Part shown: one piece after another, positions 1-9,156 of the stretch | How positions within the stretch are numbered: the first letter of the stretch is position 1 | Layout of the letters: each line of letters starts with the position of its first letter | From: Candidatus Hecatellales archaeon B24 | GTDB lineage: Archaea; Thermoproteota; Bathyarchaeia; Hecatellales; Hecatellaceae | Direction: 5' to 3' | Length of the DNA stretch: 33,681 nt | NCBI GenBank assembly: GCA_001593855.1 | Contig: LUCC01000003.1 | Coordinates: 1-33,681 of the forward strand | Made by a program: the position numbers and the translations under genes | The notes under the pieces: model-generated | What the model was told of the DNA's origin: nothing | Database searches by the model: none | What the model saw: the letters and a program-made list of their open reading frames with translations, nothing else

Positions 1-106
1 GTTTAACTTTGCAACTTTTCTCTATTCTGGTTTTAACCGAGCCTTTCGGACCTATCAGCACTCCCACCCTTTCCAGAGGTATCCGAACTCTAAGGCTTTG
101 ACTCAT
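1..106 (-). CDS. KH-domain rRNA-processing protein (Pno1/Krr1-like), N-terminal fragment truncated by the window edge
   Basis: Reverse complement reads MSQSLRVRIPLERVGVLIGPKGSVKTRIEKSCKVK..., with the KH GxxG motif (IGPKGS). Its ATG overlaps the TGA of the RIO1 ORF (ATGA overlap at 103-106). Confidence 0.8.
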   Translation of the reverse strand, partial: MSQSLRVRIPLERVGVLIGPKGSVKTRIEKSCKVK

Positions 107-897
107 TTCCCCACAATCCACCTGTAGGCTTCTGCTTCAGGTTTAACTTTAACCCCAAGCTTCCCAAAATACTTGTTCAGGTTTTTCAGGTCACGCCTTA
201 AGAACTCGTCGGCCATGGAATGGCTTAAAAGCACGGCCTGCGAAAGGTCGAATATTACCGGCTGCCCCTTGAAAACCATGATGTTATATTCGCTTAGGTC
301 CCCGTGGACAAGCTCCGCTTTACGGTACAGGAATCTGACGGCTTCAAGAAGCTCCAAGTAGGTTTCCTCCGGGTTTTCCAGTTCAACCTCCCTCAAGAGG
401 GGGGCGGGAACCCCTTTTTCGCCTATGAACTCAACTACGAGCACGTTGTTTCTGACAGCGTAGGGTCTGGGAACTCTGACACCTGCCCGGTGGGCTAAGG
501 TTAGATTTTTGAATTCTTTTTCAGCCCAAGCGTAGATTAGCGCCCTAGTGCTTCCCTTAACATGCTTAAACCTTTCGTCACCTTTAATGTAGGGAAGCAT
601 TCCCTTCCTGAATTCAGCTGTGACGGTGAGGTAGATTTTTACGGCTAATTCTTCTCCTTTCGGACCTAGAGCCCAGTAAATTTTCGCTTCCTTCCCGCTT
701 TTCACAGCCCCGTACATGCGGTCTATTACGCCGCGGTTTATGAGGGTGTAAATGGTCATGAGGGTTGGCTTGTCGAAAACCTCTTCCAGGGCAGCCTCCT
801 CTTCAGAGCGGTCTCTAATCAAATGCTTCTGCTCTCTTTCAAGCTTACGCTCCTTCCTAGCAAGCTTCTTCCATAAGCCTCTTTTACGGGCTGCCAA
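103..897 (-). CDS. rio1: RIO1-family serine protein kinase
   Basis: 264 aa; GAVKSGKEAKIYWA, VHGDLSEYNIMV and IFDLSQAV motifs typical of RIO1 kinases. Confidence 0.93.
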   Translation of the reverse strand: MAARKRGLWKKLARKERKLEREQKHLIRDRSEEEAALEEVFDKPTLMTIYTLINRGVIDRMYGAVKSGKEAKIYWALGPKGEELAVKIYLTVTAEFRKGMLPYIKGDERFKHVKGSTRALIYAWAEKEFKNLTLAHRAGVRVPRPYAVRNNVLVVEFIGEKGVPAPLLREVELENPEETYLELLEAVRFLYRKAELVHGDLSEYNIMVFKGQPVIFDLSQAVLLSHSMADEFLRRDLKNLNKYFGKLGVKVKPEAEAYRWIVGK

Positions 898-1014
898 ACC
901 TAAAAGTATGTAAGGACTTAAAGGCTAAATAAAGAAAGCTATGATATTAATCGAACTCCATTAATAGCAGTTAGCTGATTTAGAAGCTTTGAAGCTATTG
1001 GCAGGTTAAAGGGT

Positions 1015-2196
1015 TTGACAGCCTCCAAGATGCATCCCGCCTATCTGGCTGCGCCGCTGGTTGGCTACCTAGTTTACGCCATGTTCAGGTTTTCGCTTGG
1101 AGTGGCCTTACCTCAGATTCAGGCTGCCTACACCATGTCGGATGCTGAAGCCGGCCTAATGGTTTCGGTGGGCTCCATCTCCATAACGGTCTTCATTCTT
1201 TATGGGGGCTACCTAACAGACAGGCTTGGCGTTTCCTCAAGCTTCCTCCTAGGCGTAATCCTCTTCTCCCTCGGCCTCGTGCTTTTCGCGTTCGCCTGGG
1301 ACTTCTGGACGTTGACAGTCTTCCTTTTCCTAGCTGGGGTTGGAAGCGGAATCCTCATCCCCGCCGTTTACTCTTGGGTTGGAGAAGCCTCAGCATCCCA
1401 CCGGGGTTTGGGCATAGGGGTTACCAACGCGTTCTTCGGTGTAGGAGGGTTTCTGGGCTCATGGCTTACAGGAGTTCTGCTTAAAGCTGGCTACTACTGG
1501 GTTCTGCCCTTCCACATTTTCGCGGTTATGGGGTTCATCTCAGCGATGGTATGCTTGGCTCTTCGAAACCGTTTAAGGGTTGGAAGAAAAAATGGAGAAG
1601 ACCTAAAAGGAAGTTTAGGGTATATTTCCCTGTTACGCTCGAGAAATCTGCTTCTCCTGTTTTTCGGGATGCTAGCTTCCAACGTGGCTTACTTCAATTT
1701 TATTGTTTGGGTTCCAAGCTTCCTGCTTAGGCTTCAGGATTTCAGCATCGCTGAGAGCGGGGTTACCCTAGCGGTTTTTTCGCTTGTTGGAAGCGGGGGA
1801 GCCGTATGCTTCGGCTACCTTTACGGTAGGGTTAAACGGAATCTTCTGGCTTCAGCGTTAGGCTTCGCCTCAGCCTTAACCATGCTTCCAATAGTCGTTT
1901 TAGGATATTCAGTGGTGGAAGGCATCCTTCTCTTCGCGGTTTTCGGCTTCTTCCTTTACCCCTACTGGAACTTGCAGATAACCATGGCTCAGGAGTCTGT
2001 AGGCGAAGAATCCGTGGGCAGGGCTACAGGGCTGGTTCAGAGTGCCGGCCTTCTATCTTCGGTGGCAGGGCCTTTCCTCGCAGGCCTGATAATAGAGCAG
2101 GCTGGAATGGTTATGGCGCTTCTAGCAACGGTTTTCCTTCCTTTAATGGCCTATGGAGTTATAGTTTCAGCTTGGAGGCCGACTGTAAAAGGTTAG
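1015..2196 (+). CDS. Major facilitator superfamily transporter
   Basis: 393 aa, about 12 hydrophobic segments, MFS-like GGYLTDRLG loop after TM2. Start is TTG at 1015 or the downstream ATG at 1030. Confidence 0.85.
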   Translation: MTASKMHPAYLAAPLVGYLVYAMFRFSLGVALPQIQAAYTMSDAEAGLMVSVGSISITVFILYGGYLTDRLGVSSSFLLGVILFSLGLVLFAFAWDFWTLTVFLFLAGVGSGILIPAVYSWVGEASASHRGLGIGVTNAFFGVGGFLGSWLTGVLLKAGYYWVLPFHIFAVMGFISAMVCLALRNRLRVGRKNGEDLKGSLGYISLLRSRNLLLLFFGMLASNVAYFNFIVWVPSFLLRLQDFSIAESGVTLAVFSLVGSGGAVCFGYLYGRVKRNLLASALGFASALTMLPIVVLGYSVVEGILLFAVFGFFLYPYWNLQITMAQESVGEESVGRATGLVQSAGLLSSVAGPFLAGLIIEQAGMVMALLATVFLPLMAYGVIVSAWRPTVKG

Positions 2197-2211
2197 AAAA
2201 CTTGAAAGATT

Positions 2212-2514
2212 TTATATTGTGATATACTTGTTTTTGCGAAGCCATTCAGCCTGGTTTTTAGTGTAGCGCCATACGATGTCTCCCCGGGTGTCACGCTGGA
2301 AGTCCCAGGGTGAGACAAGCACTATGTCGCCTTCTCTAATCCATACTCTCCGCTTGAGCTTCCCACTTATACGGCACAGCCTTTCCTTCCCGTCGTTGCC
2401 GGTAACCATAACCCTGTCGTAGCCGAGCATTTTGGTGACTACTCCGAGAACTTGTCCTTCTCCGGGGAGAACGAGCTCCTTAAGCTCTTCTTCGCTTAGA
2501 ACCTTACGCTTCAA
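2212..2514 (-). CDS. eif1a: Translation initiation factor 1A (aIF1A), S1/OB fold
   Basis: 100 aa; GQVLGVVTKMLGYDRVMVTGNDGKERLCRISGKLKRRVWIREGDIVLVSPWDFQ.. is characteristic. Confidence 0.95.
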   Translation of the reverse strand: MKRKVLSEEELKELVLPGEGQVLGVVTKMLGYDRVMVTGNDGKERLCRISGKLKRRVWIREGDIVLVSPWDFQRDTRGDIVWRYTKNQAEWLRKNKYITI

Positions 2515-2575
2515 GACCTTGGGGCACCTTACTTAAAAGAATATGACAAAATGAAATATAACAGTATCCTTAAGC

Positions 2576-2866
2576 CTACATTTTCACTATCTGGGCGTGG
2601 GGAACACCTTCAACGCGGATTACCGCCCTAGAATGGATAAGCCCCGCGTTCAAGGCTTCACCTACAATCCTTGAGCCAGCGAGGTTTGCTATAGAAGCCT
2701 CCCGGATTAGGCTTAGAGAACTCTTAACGTCCATAAGAACTCCCCTGTAAAACTTTTCGTTAATTTCAAGCTTCAACCCTCTGGCTTGGTCAACAAATTT
2801 TTTGCCTAAAATCTCCTCGTCACATACGGCTACAACTGTTTCTCCTCTCACCTTCACAACTTTCAC
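2576..2866 (-). CDS. DUF424 family protein
   Basis: 96 aa; MKVVKVRGETVVAVCDEEILGKKF...SIANLAGSRIVGEALNAGLIHSRAVIRVEGVPHAQ pattern; located between aIF2-beta and aIF1A. Confidence 0.75.
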   Translation of the reverse strand: MKVVKVRGETVVAVCDEEILGKKFVDQARGLKLEINEKFYRGVLMDVKSSLSLIREASIANLAGSRIVGEALNAGLIHSRAVIRVEGVPHAQIVKM

Positions 2867-2890
2867 AAAAACTTTTCCAGCATGCGTAGT

Positions 2891-3364
2891 TTAACACCTC
2901 ACAGGAGACTTGGCTCCACAGGCATCGCATAAGAGGAACCTAAGCCGCTCCTCCCTTGTAACCCGGGTGTCCGGACTTCCACATACGGGACATATAACGC
3001 AGTCTCTAACGTAAACGTTTAAGGCTTTACCTAGGGTTTCATGGGAAAACCTGCCTTGGAAAACCGCCATTTCACCTTCGAAGCCGCCTGCCGTAGCCAG
3101 CTCCTTAGATAGAAACCTTAAAAGATGCTCAGGTTTCCTGTTTAAGGCCTCAGCAACCTGCCTCAAATTCCGAATGATAGTTCGGTTTCCAGCTATGATA
3201 GACTGCAATGTGGGAATTTCAAACCGCTCCCTCACCGTAACGGTTTTAGGAAGCTTGGAGTACAGCCTTTCAAGCCATCGGTCGTAAGCTTTAAGGTCGC
3301 TCAGCCTTGCTCCCCGCCTTTCTTTAAAGCCTATTTCACCTTCAAACCTTTTAAATGGTTCCAA
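2891..3364 (-). CDS. Translation initiation factor 2 subunit beta (aIF2-beta)
   Basis: 157 aa; [30 protein letters not shown] and C-terminal [11 protein letters not shown]...[10 protein letters not shown] zinc ribbon. Confidence 0.95.
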   Translation of the reverse strand: MEPFKRFEGEIGFKERRGARLSDLKAYDRWLERLYSKLPKTVTVRERFEIPTLQSIIAGNRTIIRNLRQVAEALNRKPEHLLRFLSKELATAGGFEGEMAVFQGRFSHETLGKALNVYVRDCVICPVCGSPDTRVTREERLRFLLCDACGAKSPVRC

Positions 3365-4646
3365 GCTCCCAGCTTTCCAGGTATTTCCGCTGTTTTACGG
3401 TGAGCTTTTCAAGTTTAACGTTGTAGGCTTCTAAGGCTAGTTCCGCAACTCTCCGGTCTATTTCCTCCGGAACCCTGTAAACCTGGGGCTTCAGGCTTCC
3501 TCCTTCCCTTGCAAGGTAGACGATGGATAAAGCCTGGTTCGCGAAGGACATCATCATAACCTCTGGAGGATGGCCTTCAGCAGCTGCCAGGTTTACAAGT
3601 CTTCCCTCAGCAAGCAGGTACAGTCGCCTACCGTCTTTAAGCTTGTATTCCTCAATGTTCGGCCTCATGGTTCGCTTAGAAGCAGCCAGCTTCTCAAGGT
3701 CTTTCAGGTTTATTTCAACGTTGAAGTGGCCTGCATTGGCAAGGATTGCCCCGTCCTTCATTTTTTCTAGGTGTTCTCTGCGGATTACGTCTATGTTTCC
3801 TGTTGCGGTTATGAAAATGTCGCCTTGGGAGGCTGCCTCCCCCATAGAAAACACTTGAAAGCCGTCCATTAAGGCTTCCAAAGCTTTTAGAGGACTTGTT
3901 TCAACCACTATAACATTAGCACCCATCCCCCGGGCTCTTAGGGCTATGCCTCTGCCACACCAGCCGTAGCCAGCTACCACCAGCCTTTTCCCAGCCAGCA
4001 GAACGCTTGTAGCCCTTAAAACGCCGTCTATGGTGCTCTGCCCTGTTCCATACCTGTTGTCGAAAAGATACTTGGTGAAGGCATCGTTCACAGCGATTAT
4101 GGGGTAGCCCAGTTTTCCATCCCTAGCCATAGCTCTAAGCCTGATAACGCCTGTAGTGGTTTCCTCGGTTCCGCCTACTATATGCCTTATGAGCTTTCTA
4201 TGCCTGGTGTGAACGGTTGTAACTAGGTCTGCGCCGTCGTCCACGGTAATCCTAGGCCTGTAAGCCAGCACGTCTTCTACACACCGGTAGTATTCCTCTG
4301 TGGTTTCACCCCTCCAAGCGTAAACGTTCACGCCTTCCTCAGCCAGAAACGCAGCTACCTCGTCTTGGGTTGAAAGAGGGTTGGAAGCGCAAAGGGCAAC
4401 CTCAGCACCTCCAGCCATGAGGGTTCTAACTAGGACGGCGGTCTCCTTGGTTACGTGGAGGCAGGCTCCTATTCTCCACCCTTCTAGGGGCTTCTTCTTG
4501 GAAAACTCTTTTCTAAGCTTCATCAGAACGGGCATTCGGCTTTCAGCCCACTCTACGGTTTTCCTTCCATCCTCCGCCAGCGATAAATCTTTAACCTTGA
4601 AGCCTTCAGCCAACTGAACTCCCCTTCTAAAGCATACTCTCTCCAA
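3351..4646 (-). CDS. ahcY: Adenosylhomocysteinase (S-adenosyl-L-homocysteine hydrolase)
   Basis: 431 aa; [54 protein letters not shown] motifs. Confidence 0.96.
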   Translation of the reverse strand: MERVCFRRGVQLAEGFKVKDLSLAEDGRKTVEWAESRMPVLMKLRKEFSKKKPLEGWRIGACLHVTKETAVLVRTLMAGGAEVALCASNPLSTQDEVAAFLAEEGVNVYAWRGETTEEYYRCVEDVLAYRPRITVDDGADLVTTVHTRHRKLIRHIVGGTEETTTGVIRLRAMARDGKLGYPIIAVNDAFTKYLFDNRYGTGQSTIDGVLRATSVLLAGKRLVVAGYGWCGRGIALRARGMGANVIVVETSPLKALEALMDGFQVFSMGEAASQGDIFITATGNIDVIRREHLEKMKDGAILANAGHFNVEINLKDLEKLAASKRTMRPNIEEYKLKDGRRLYLLAEGRLVNLAAAEGHPPEVMMMSFANQALSIVYLAREGGSLKPQVYRVPEEIDRRVAELALEAYNVKLEKLTVKQRKYLESWELGTI

Positions 4647-4746
4647 CGCATTTTAGTCTTGCTTTGCCTTACACTTATTTCATAGCCCAGTTAGGGTTTT
4701 AACTTATTATTCGAGAAGGTTAATTAATGTTTGAGGTAGCCTGGTA

Positions 4747-6723
4747 ATGGCAAGGTGGCTGCTGGGTTCAGCATGGCCCTACATAAACTATGTTCCCCAT
4801 TTAGGCACCGTCATAGGCTCGGTGCTTTCAGGCGACGTGGTAGCCCGCCATCTCAGGCTTAAAGGCGAGAAGGTGCTTTACGTAAGCGGCTCAGACGAGC
4901 ATGGAACCCCCATAGAAGTTGAAGCGGTAAGACTTGGAATTCCGCCGAAGAAGCTTACCGACGAGAACCATGCCAAGGTTAAAAGCCTATTCGAAAGATG
5001 GTGTATATCCTTTGATAATTACACTCGAACTGAAACGCCTACCCACATCGAGTTTGTCAAGGAATTCTACATGAAGGTCTACAGGAACGGGTATGTTTTC
5101 GCCAGACAGGAGGAACTGCCATACTGCCCAAGCTGTAAACGCTTTCTACCAGACAGGTTTGTCCAGGGAACATGCCCTAAATGTGGCTATCAAGAAGCCT
5201 ACGGAGACCAGTGTTCAACCTGCGGAGCCCCTCTTGACCCAAGAGAACTTGTAAACCCCCACTGCACCATCTGCAGCTCAACCCCTGAAATAAGGACAAC
5301 CAAGCACTGGCATTTCGACCTTCCCCAGTTCTCCGGTAAACTTGAAGAGTACGTGAAGGAAAACCGGAGGCTCCCCGAAAACGCCAGGAACTTCTCGCTC
5401 AAGCTCATAAGGGAAGGACTTAAGCCCAGGTCGCTTACCAGGGATGTAGCTTGGGGTATACCAGCACCCTTCCCAGGGGCGCAAGATAAAACCATTTACG
5501 TCTGGATGGAAGCTGTGCTCGGCTATATTTCAGCAACCATAGAGTACTTCAAACTTAAGGGTGAAGAAGAAAAATGGAGGGATTACTGGTCTAACGGTGC
5601 CAGAATCATTTTTTTCATAGGTAAGGATAACATACCCTTCCACACGATTATTCTTCCAGCCCTCCTGATGGCTTCGGGTGAAGACTACGAGCTTCCCTGG
5701 ACCGTCAGCTCCACCGAGTTCCTCATGTTCGAAGGCAAAAAGTTCTCTAAGAGCCAGCGGGTGGGCGTATGGATTGATGAAGCCCTAGAAATGTTCCCCG
5801 TAGACTACTGGAGGTATACCCTCCTAAGCATAAGACCGGAGGTTAGAGACACAAATTTCACATGGGAAATCTTCCTGGAAAAAGTCAACTCAGACCTAAA
5901 TGACACTGTTGGAAACTTTATCCACAGGGCTTTAACCTTCCTCTGCCGGCATTTCAACTGTCAGGTTCCAAGCCCTCCAGCCCTCGACAGCTACGACAGG
6001 AAAATGCTGGAAGACGTGAAAGAAGCGAAGGAAGCATTCGACAGCCTTCTAGGCCAGATGAGAATTCAGCAGGCCGTTCAAGCAGTGGCAGATTTGGCTA
6101 GGAAGGCAAACAAGTATTTCAATGATAAGGAGCCGTGGAAGGCCGTGAACAGCAAAAAAGATGAGGCCGCTGCAACCCTCAACGTCTCTCTTCAAACGGT
6201 GGCAGCCCTCTCCATCCTGCTTGAGCCACTTATCCCCGAAACAGCTGAAGCCATCAGGAGAAGCTTAAACCTCAGCCTTCAGGAAGCCTTAAGGGGAGCA
6301 CCCCAAGGATTAAAAATTGGAAGGCCACAGCCACTTTTCAGGAAGATTTCAAGAGGGGAAATCGGCGTTAAGCCTGAAAGAGGTGGAAAAGAAGTGGGTG
6401 AAGTTACGCCTGAAGACTTGGCAAGACTTGGCTTAAAGGTTGCGAAAATAGTTGAGGTCGAAGAGGTTCCCAAGGCTAAGAAGCTTTACAGGCTTAGGCT
6501 TGACCTTGGAGGAGGAGTGATGAAACAGACTGTTGCAGGCTTGAAGGAATATTATAAGCCTGAAGATCTCCTCGGGAAACTTGTCGTGGTGGTTTCAAAC
6601 ATGAAACCTGCGGAGCTCATGGGCTTGAAGTCTGAAGCCATGCTTCTGGCAGCTGTGGAGGAGGGAAAAGTCGCCATTGTAACTCCGGAGAAGCCTGTCA
6701 AGCCTGGAAGCAAGGTCTACTAG
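4747..6723 (+). CDS. metG: Methionyl-tRNA synthetase with fused C-terminal EMAP/Trbp111-like tRNA-binding domain
   Basis: 658 aa; HLGTVIGSVLSGDV, paired Cys zinc knuckles, KFSKSQ signature, and a C-terminal VAKIVEVEEVPKAKKLYRLRLDLGG...VVVVSNMKPAELMGLKSEAMLLAA domain. Confidence 0.96.
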   Translation: MARWLLGSAWPYINYVPHLGTVIGSVLSGDVVARHLRLKGEKVLYVSGSDEHGTPIEVEAVRLGIPPKKLTDENHAKVKSLFERWCISFDNYTRTETPTHIEFVKEFYMKVYRNGYVFARQEELPYCPSCKRFLPDRFVQGTCPKCGYQEAYGDQCSTCGAPLDPRELVNPHCTICSSTPEIRTTKHWHFDLPQFSGKLEEYVKENRRLPENARNFSLKLIREGLKPRSLTRDVAWGIPAPFPGAQDKTIYVWMEAVLGYISATIEYFKLKGEEEKWRDYWSNGARIIFFIGKDNIPFHTIILPALLMASGEDYELPWTVSSTEFLMFEGKKFSKSQRVGVWIDEALEMFPVDYWRYTLLSIRPEVRDTNFTWEIFLEKVNSDLNDTVGNFIHRALTFLCRHFNCQVPSPPALDSYDRKMLEDVKEAKEAFDSLLGQMRIQQAVQAVADLARKANKYFNDKEPWKAVNSKKDEAAATLNVSLQTVAALSILLEPLIPETAEAIRRSLNLSLQEALRGAPQGLKIGRPQPLFRKISRGEIGVKPERGGKEVGEVTPEDLARLGLKVAKIVEVEEVPKAKKLYRLRLDLGGGVMKQTVAGLKEYYKPEDLLGKLVVVVSNMKPAELMGLKSEAMLLAAVEEGKVAIVTPEKPVKPGSKVY

Positions 6724-6739
6724 TCTTCCAAGGGAAACG

Positions 6740-7414
6740 GTGAAAATGAAGCTCAGAATAGACCTTCACATTCATACAACATATTCGGGAGACAGCAACC
6801 TAACGCTGGAAGCCTTAGCATTCTCAGCCCTCAAAAACGAGCTTGACGGAGTTGCCATAACAGACCATGACACCTGCGAAGCCCTAAAGGAAGCTGGAAA
6901 ACTCGAGAGGCAGGGGCTGCTGGTGATCCCAGGAATAGAAGTATCCAGTTCAGACGGCCACATCGTGGGGTTAGGAGTCAGTAAACCTATTCCTCCAGGG
7001 CTTCCAGCAGGTGAAACCGTCAGGGAAATTAAGAGGATGGGAGGAGTTGCCATAGCAGCCCACCCCCTGTGCCCCTTCAAGAAGAGCATCGGCGAAAGCG
7101 TTTTGAAAACAGCTGGGTTCGACGCTGTCGAAGTGCTTAACGCCTCAACCCTGCCCATAATCTATGCTTCAGAGGTTAAGAAGCTTAACAGGCTGTGCAT
7201 GGAACTAGGGCTTCCCCAGGTTGGAGGAAGCGACTCCCATACGCCTGAAACGGTGGGCCGCGCGTATACGCTGGTGGAAGCCGAGGAGAAGTCTGCTGAG
7301 GCTGTGATTGAAGCTGTGAAGAAAGGGGAAACCATGCCTGGGGGAGACAGAATAACTCTTCAGGAAGCTCTAGGCAGGCTGGGAATGAAACTAAAACAGA
7401 AATTTGGAATATAG
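6740..7414 (+). CDS. PHP-domain metal-dependent phosphoesterase
   Basis: 224 aa; DLHIHTTYSGDS, AITDHDT, PGIEVSS, AAHPLCP, GGSDSH motifs. Confidence 0.9.
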   Translation: MKMKLRIDLHIHTTYSGDSNLTLEALAFSALKNELDGVAITDHDTCEALKEAGKLERQGLLVIPGIEVSSSDGHIVGLGVSKPIPPGLPAGETVREIKRMGGVAIAAHPLCPFKKSIGESVLKTAGFDAVEVLNASTLPIIYASEVKKLNRLCMELGLPQVGGSDSHTPETVGRAYTLVEAEEKSAEAVIEAVKKGETMPGGDRITLQEALGRLGMKLKQKFGI

Positions 7415-7449
7415 CTTGGAAGGGAGAAAATAGCCCTCCCGTAGGGTGC

Positions 7450-7614
7450 TCAGTCTTCTTCAAGCTGGTCTAAGCCCATCTCGTCTAGGAAGTCCAGCGA
7501 GAAGCCTTCCTCAATCTCCGTCAGGTTTTCTTCTAGGTCATGCAAGTTGAGAACCTCCGTGAGCTGTACTGGTTCCTTGTTTTTCTCTAGCGGTGGAAGC
7601 GTGATTACTTTCAT
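7450..7614 (-). CDS. Small acidic protein of unknown function, 54 aa (not in the supplied ORF track)
   Basis: Reverse complement gives MKVITLPPLEKNKEPVQLTEVLNLHDLEENLTEIEEGFSLDFLDEMGLDQLEED*. SD-like GGAGGTG and GGGTGAG lie upstream. A TATTTAAATA element at 7684-7693 is a plausible TATA box. Confidence 0.6.
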   Translation of the reverse strand: MKVITLPPLEKNKEPVQLTEVLNLHDLEENLTEIEEGFSLDFLDEMGLDQLEED

Positions 7615-7683
7615 CAATCTCTCTCACCCCCCGGCACCTCCTAAATACACTTCAGAAAATTTATGTCCAGCGTATTTATCTTG

Positions 7684-7693
7684 TATTTAAATA
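7684..7693 (-). promoter_or_regulatory. Putative TATA box for the 54-aa ORF
   Basis: TATTTAAATA in an AT-rich intergenic region about 70 bp upstream of the small ORF start codon. Confidence 0.3.
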
Positions 7694-7831
7694 GTATTAC
7701 CAACAGGTTTTCCATATATAAATTAAACGGTAGCTCCTTCCAGGACATCCACCGAAAAAGTGCAAAGTTTCACGCTTGGCAGAGCAAAAATTAACATGTA
7801 CTTACATCATCATTTTCAGGCCTCAACCACG

Positions 7832-9133
7832 TTAACATTCCAGTATTTCGCCTTTCAGATAGTATCGGGAGGCTTCCACGATTTTCACCTTGACATTTTC
7901 ACCAAGCCTCCCCCCGGGAATAGCTACAGGCTTGTAGGCATAGTTCCTTCCAATCAGGTTTCCCTTCCATCCTTCTTCGTCCACGAGAACCTCTCCCTCC
8001 CATCCAGTCCACTTCCTATTTCTTTCCAAAGCTAAGTTCCCGGCAAGCCCCGCCAGCACCCGGCTTCTCTCCTTGACAACCTGGGTTGGAAGCTTCTTCA
8101 TGCGGCTTGCAGGCGTTCTCGGCCTTGGATAAAATTTTGAAAGGTTAACGATGTCTGGCCTAACCTTCTCCAGCAGGTTTAGGGTTTGCCGGAAGTCTTC
8201 TTCTGTTTCCCCGGGGAAACCGCAGATGATGTCGGTTGCAAGCGTTACATCGGGAATCCTCCTTCGGAAAGCTGCGATTACGGTTTCGAAGTCTCGACTC
8301 GTGTAAAACCTGTTCATAAGCCTCAAAACCTTATCGCTTCCACTCTGAACTGGAACGTGGAGGAATTTGAAAATTTTCGGGTGGGTGAAGGCTTCAACCG
8401 TTCTTTCAAGTATGGGAAGCAGGTGATTGGGGTTCATCATTCCAACTCTGACTTTGAAATCCCCCTCAACTTCCACCACTCTTTCAAGCAGCTCCGCAAG
8501 GTTTGACCCTGCGTCCAGCCCGTAACAGGAGAGATCCTGGCTTGTAAGCCATATTTCTTTGGCTCCAGCCTTCACAGCCATCTCAACCTGTTTTAAGACT
8601 TCCTCAGGCCTGTAGCTTCTAAGCCTTCCTCTGGCAAACTTAACACAGCAAAAACTGCAGTTGCCAAGGCAGCCGTAGGCTGCGACGATAATACGCCTGA
8701 CAGGTGACAGGGCTCTAACAGGCATGTCAGGTTCAGGTTTAGGTTTAATTTTCAAGATTACGGGCTTTCCGCCTTTAACAACTCTGCTTACAGCTTCAAT
8801 GATTTCGTTGGTTGGAGCGGGGCCGACAACGCCGTCGAAGGAAACCTCTCTTTTAAGCCTTTCAAAGTTTATCAGGGGCAGGCATCCGGCTACTATCAGC
8901 TTCCTGTCTTTCGGAGTAGCCTTCAGCAGGCTTATCATCCTGTCCTCCGTGGGTCCCTTAACGGCGCAGGTGTTATAGATTAAAACGTCAGCCTCTTGAG
9001 GATTTGAAACCGTCTGAGCCCCCACAGTTTCTAAGCAACCTAGCATCCGCTCTCCATCCGCCATGTTGGCTGAGCATCCGAAGCTTTCCAAGTAAATCCT
9101 TACATCCTTCAGGTTTCCGGTGGAAGGCAACAT
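7832..9133 (-). CDS. MiaB-like radical SAM tRNA methylthiotransferase (archaeal/eukaryotic e-MtaB/CDKAL1 type)
   Basis: 433 aa; SFGCSANMADGE, YNTCAVKGPTE, AGCLPL N-terminal cluster Cys; AYGCLGNCSFCCVKFARG radical SAM CX3CX2C; TRAM-like C-terminus. Confidence 0.93.
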   Translation of the reverse strand: MLPSTGNLKDVRIYLESFGCSANMADGERMLGCLETVGAQTVSNPQEADVLIYNTCAVKGPTEDRMISLLKATPKDRKLIVAGCLPLINFERLKREVSFDGVVGPAPTNEIIEAVSRVVKGGKPVILKIKPKPEPDMPVRALSPVRRIIVAAYGCLGNCSFCCVKFARGRLRSYRPEEVLKQVEMAVKAGAKEIWLTSQDLSCYGLDAGSNLAELLERVVEVEGDFKVRVGMMNPNHLLPILERTVEAFTHPKIFKFLHVPVQSGSDKVLRLMNRFYTSRDFETVIAAFRRRIPDVTLATDIICGFPGETEEDFRQTLNLLEKVRPDIVNLSKFYPRPRTPASRMKKLPTQVVKERSRVLAGLAGNLALERNRKWTGWEGEVLVDEEGWKGNLIGRNYAYKPVAIPGGRLGENVKVKIVEASRYYLKGEILEC

Positions 9134-9156
9134 TGTCGCCCTTTAAATTTCAGCCC

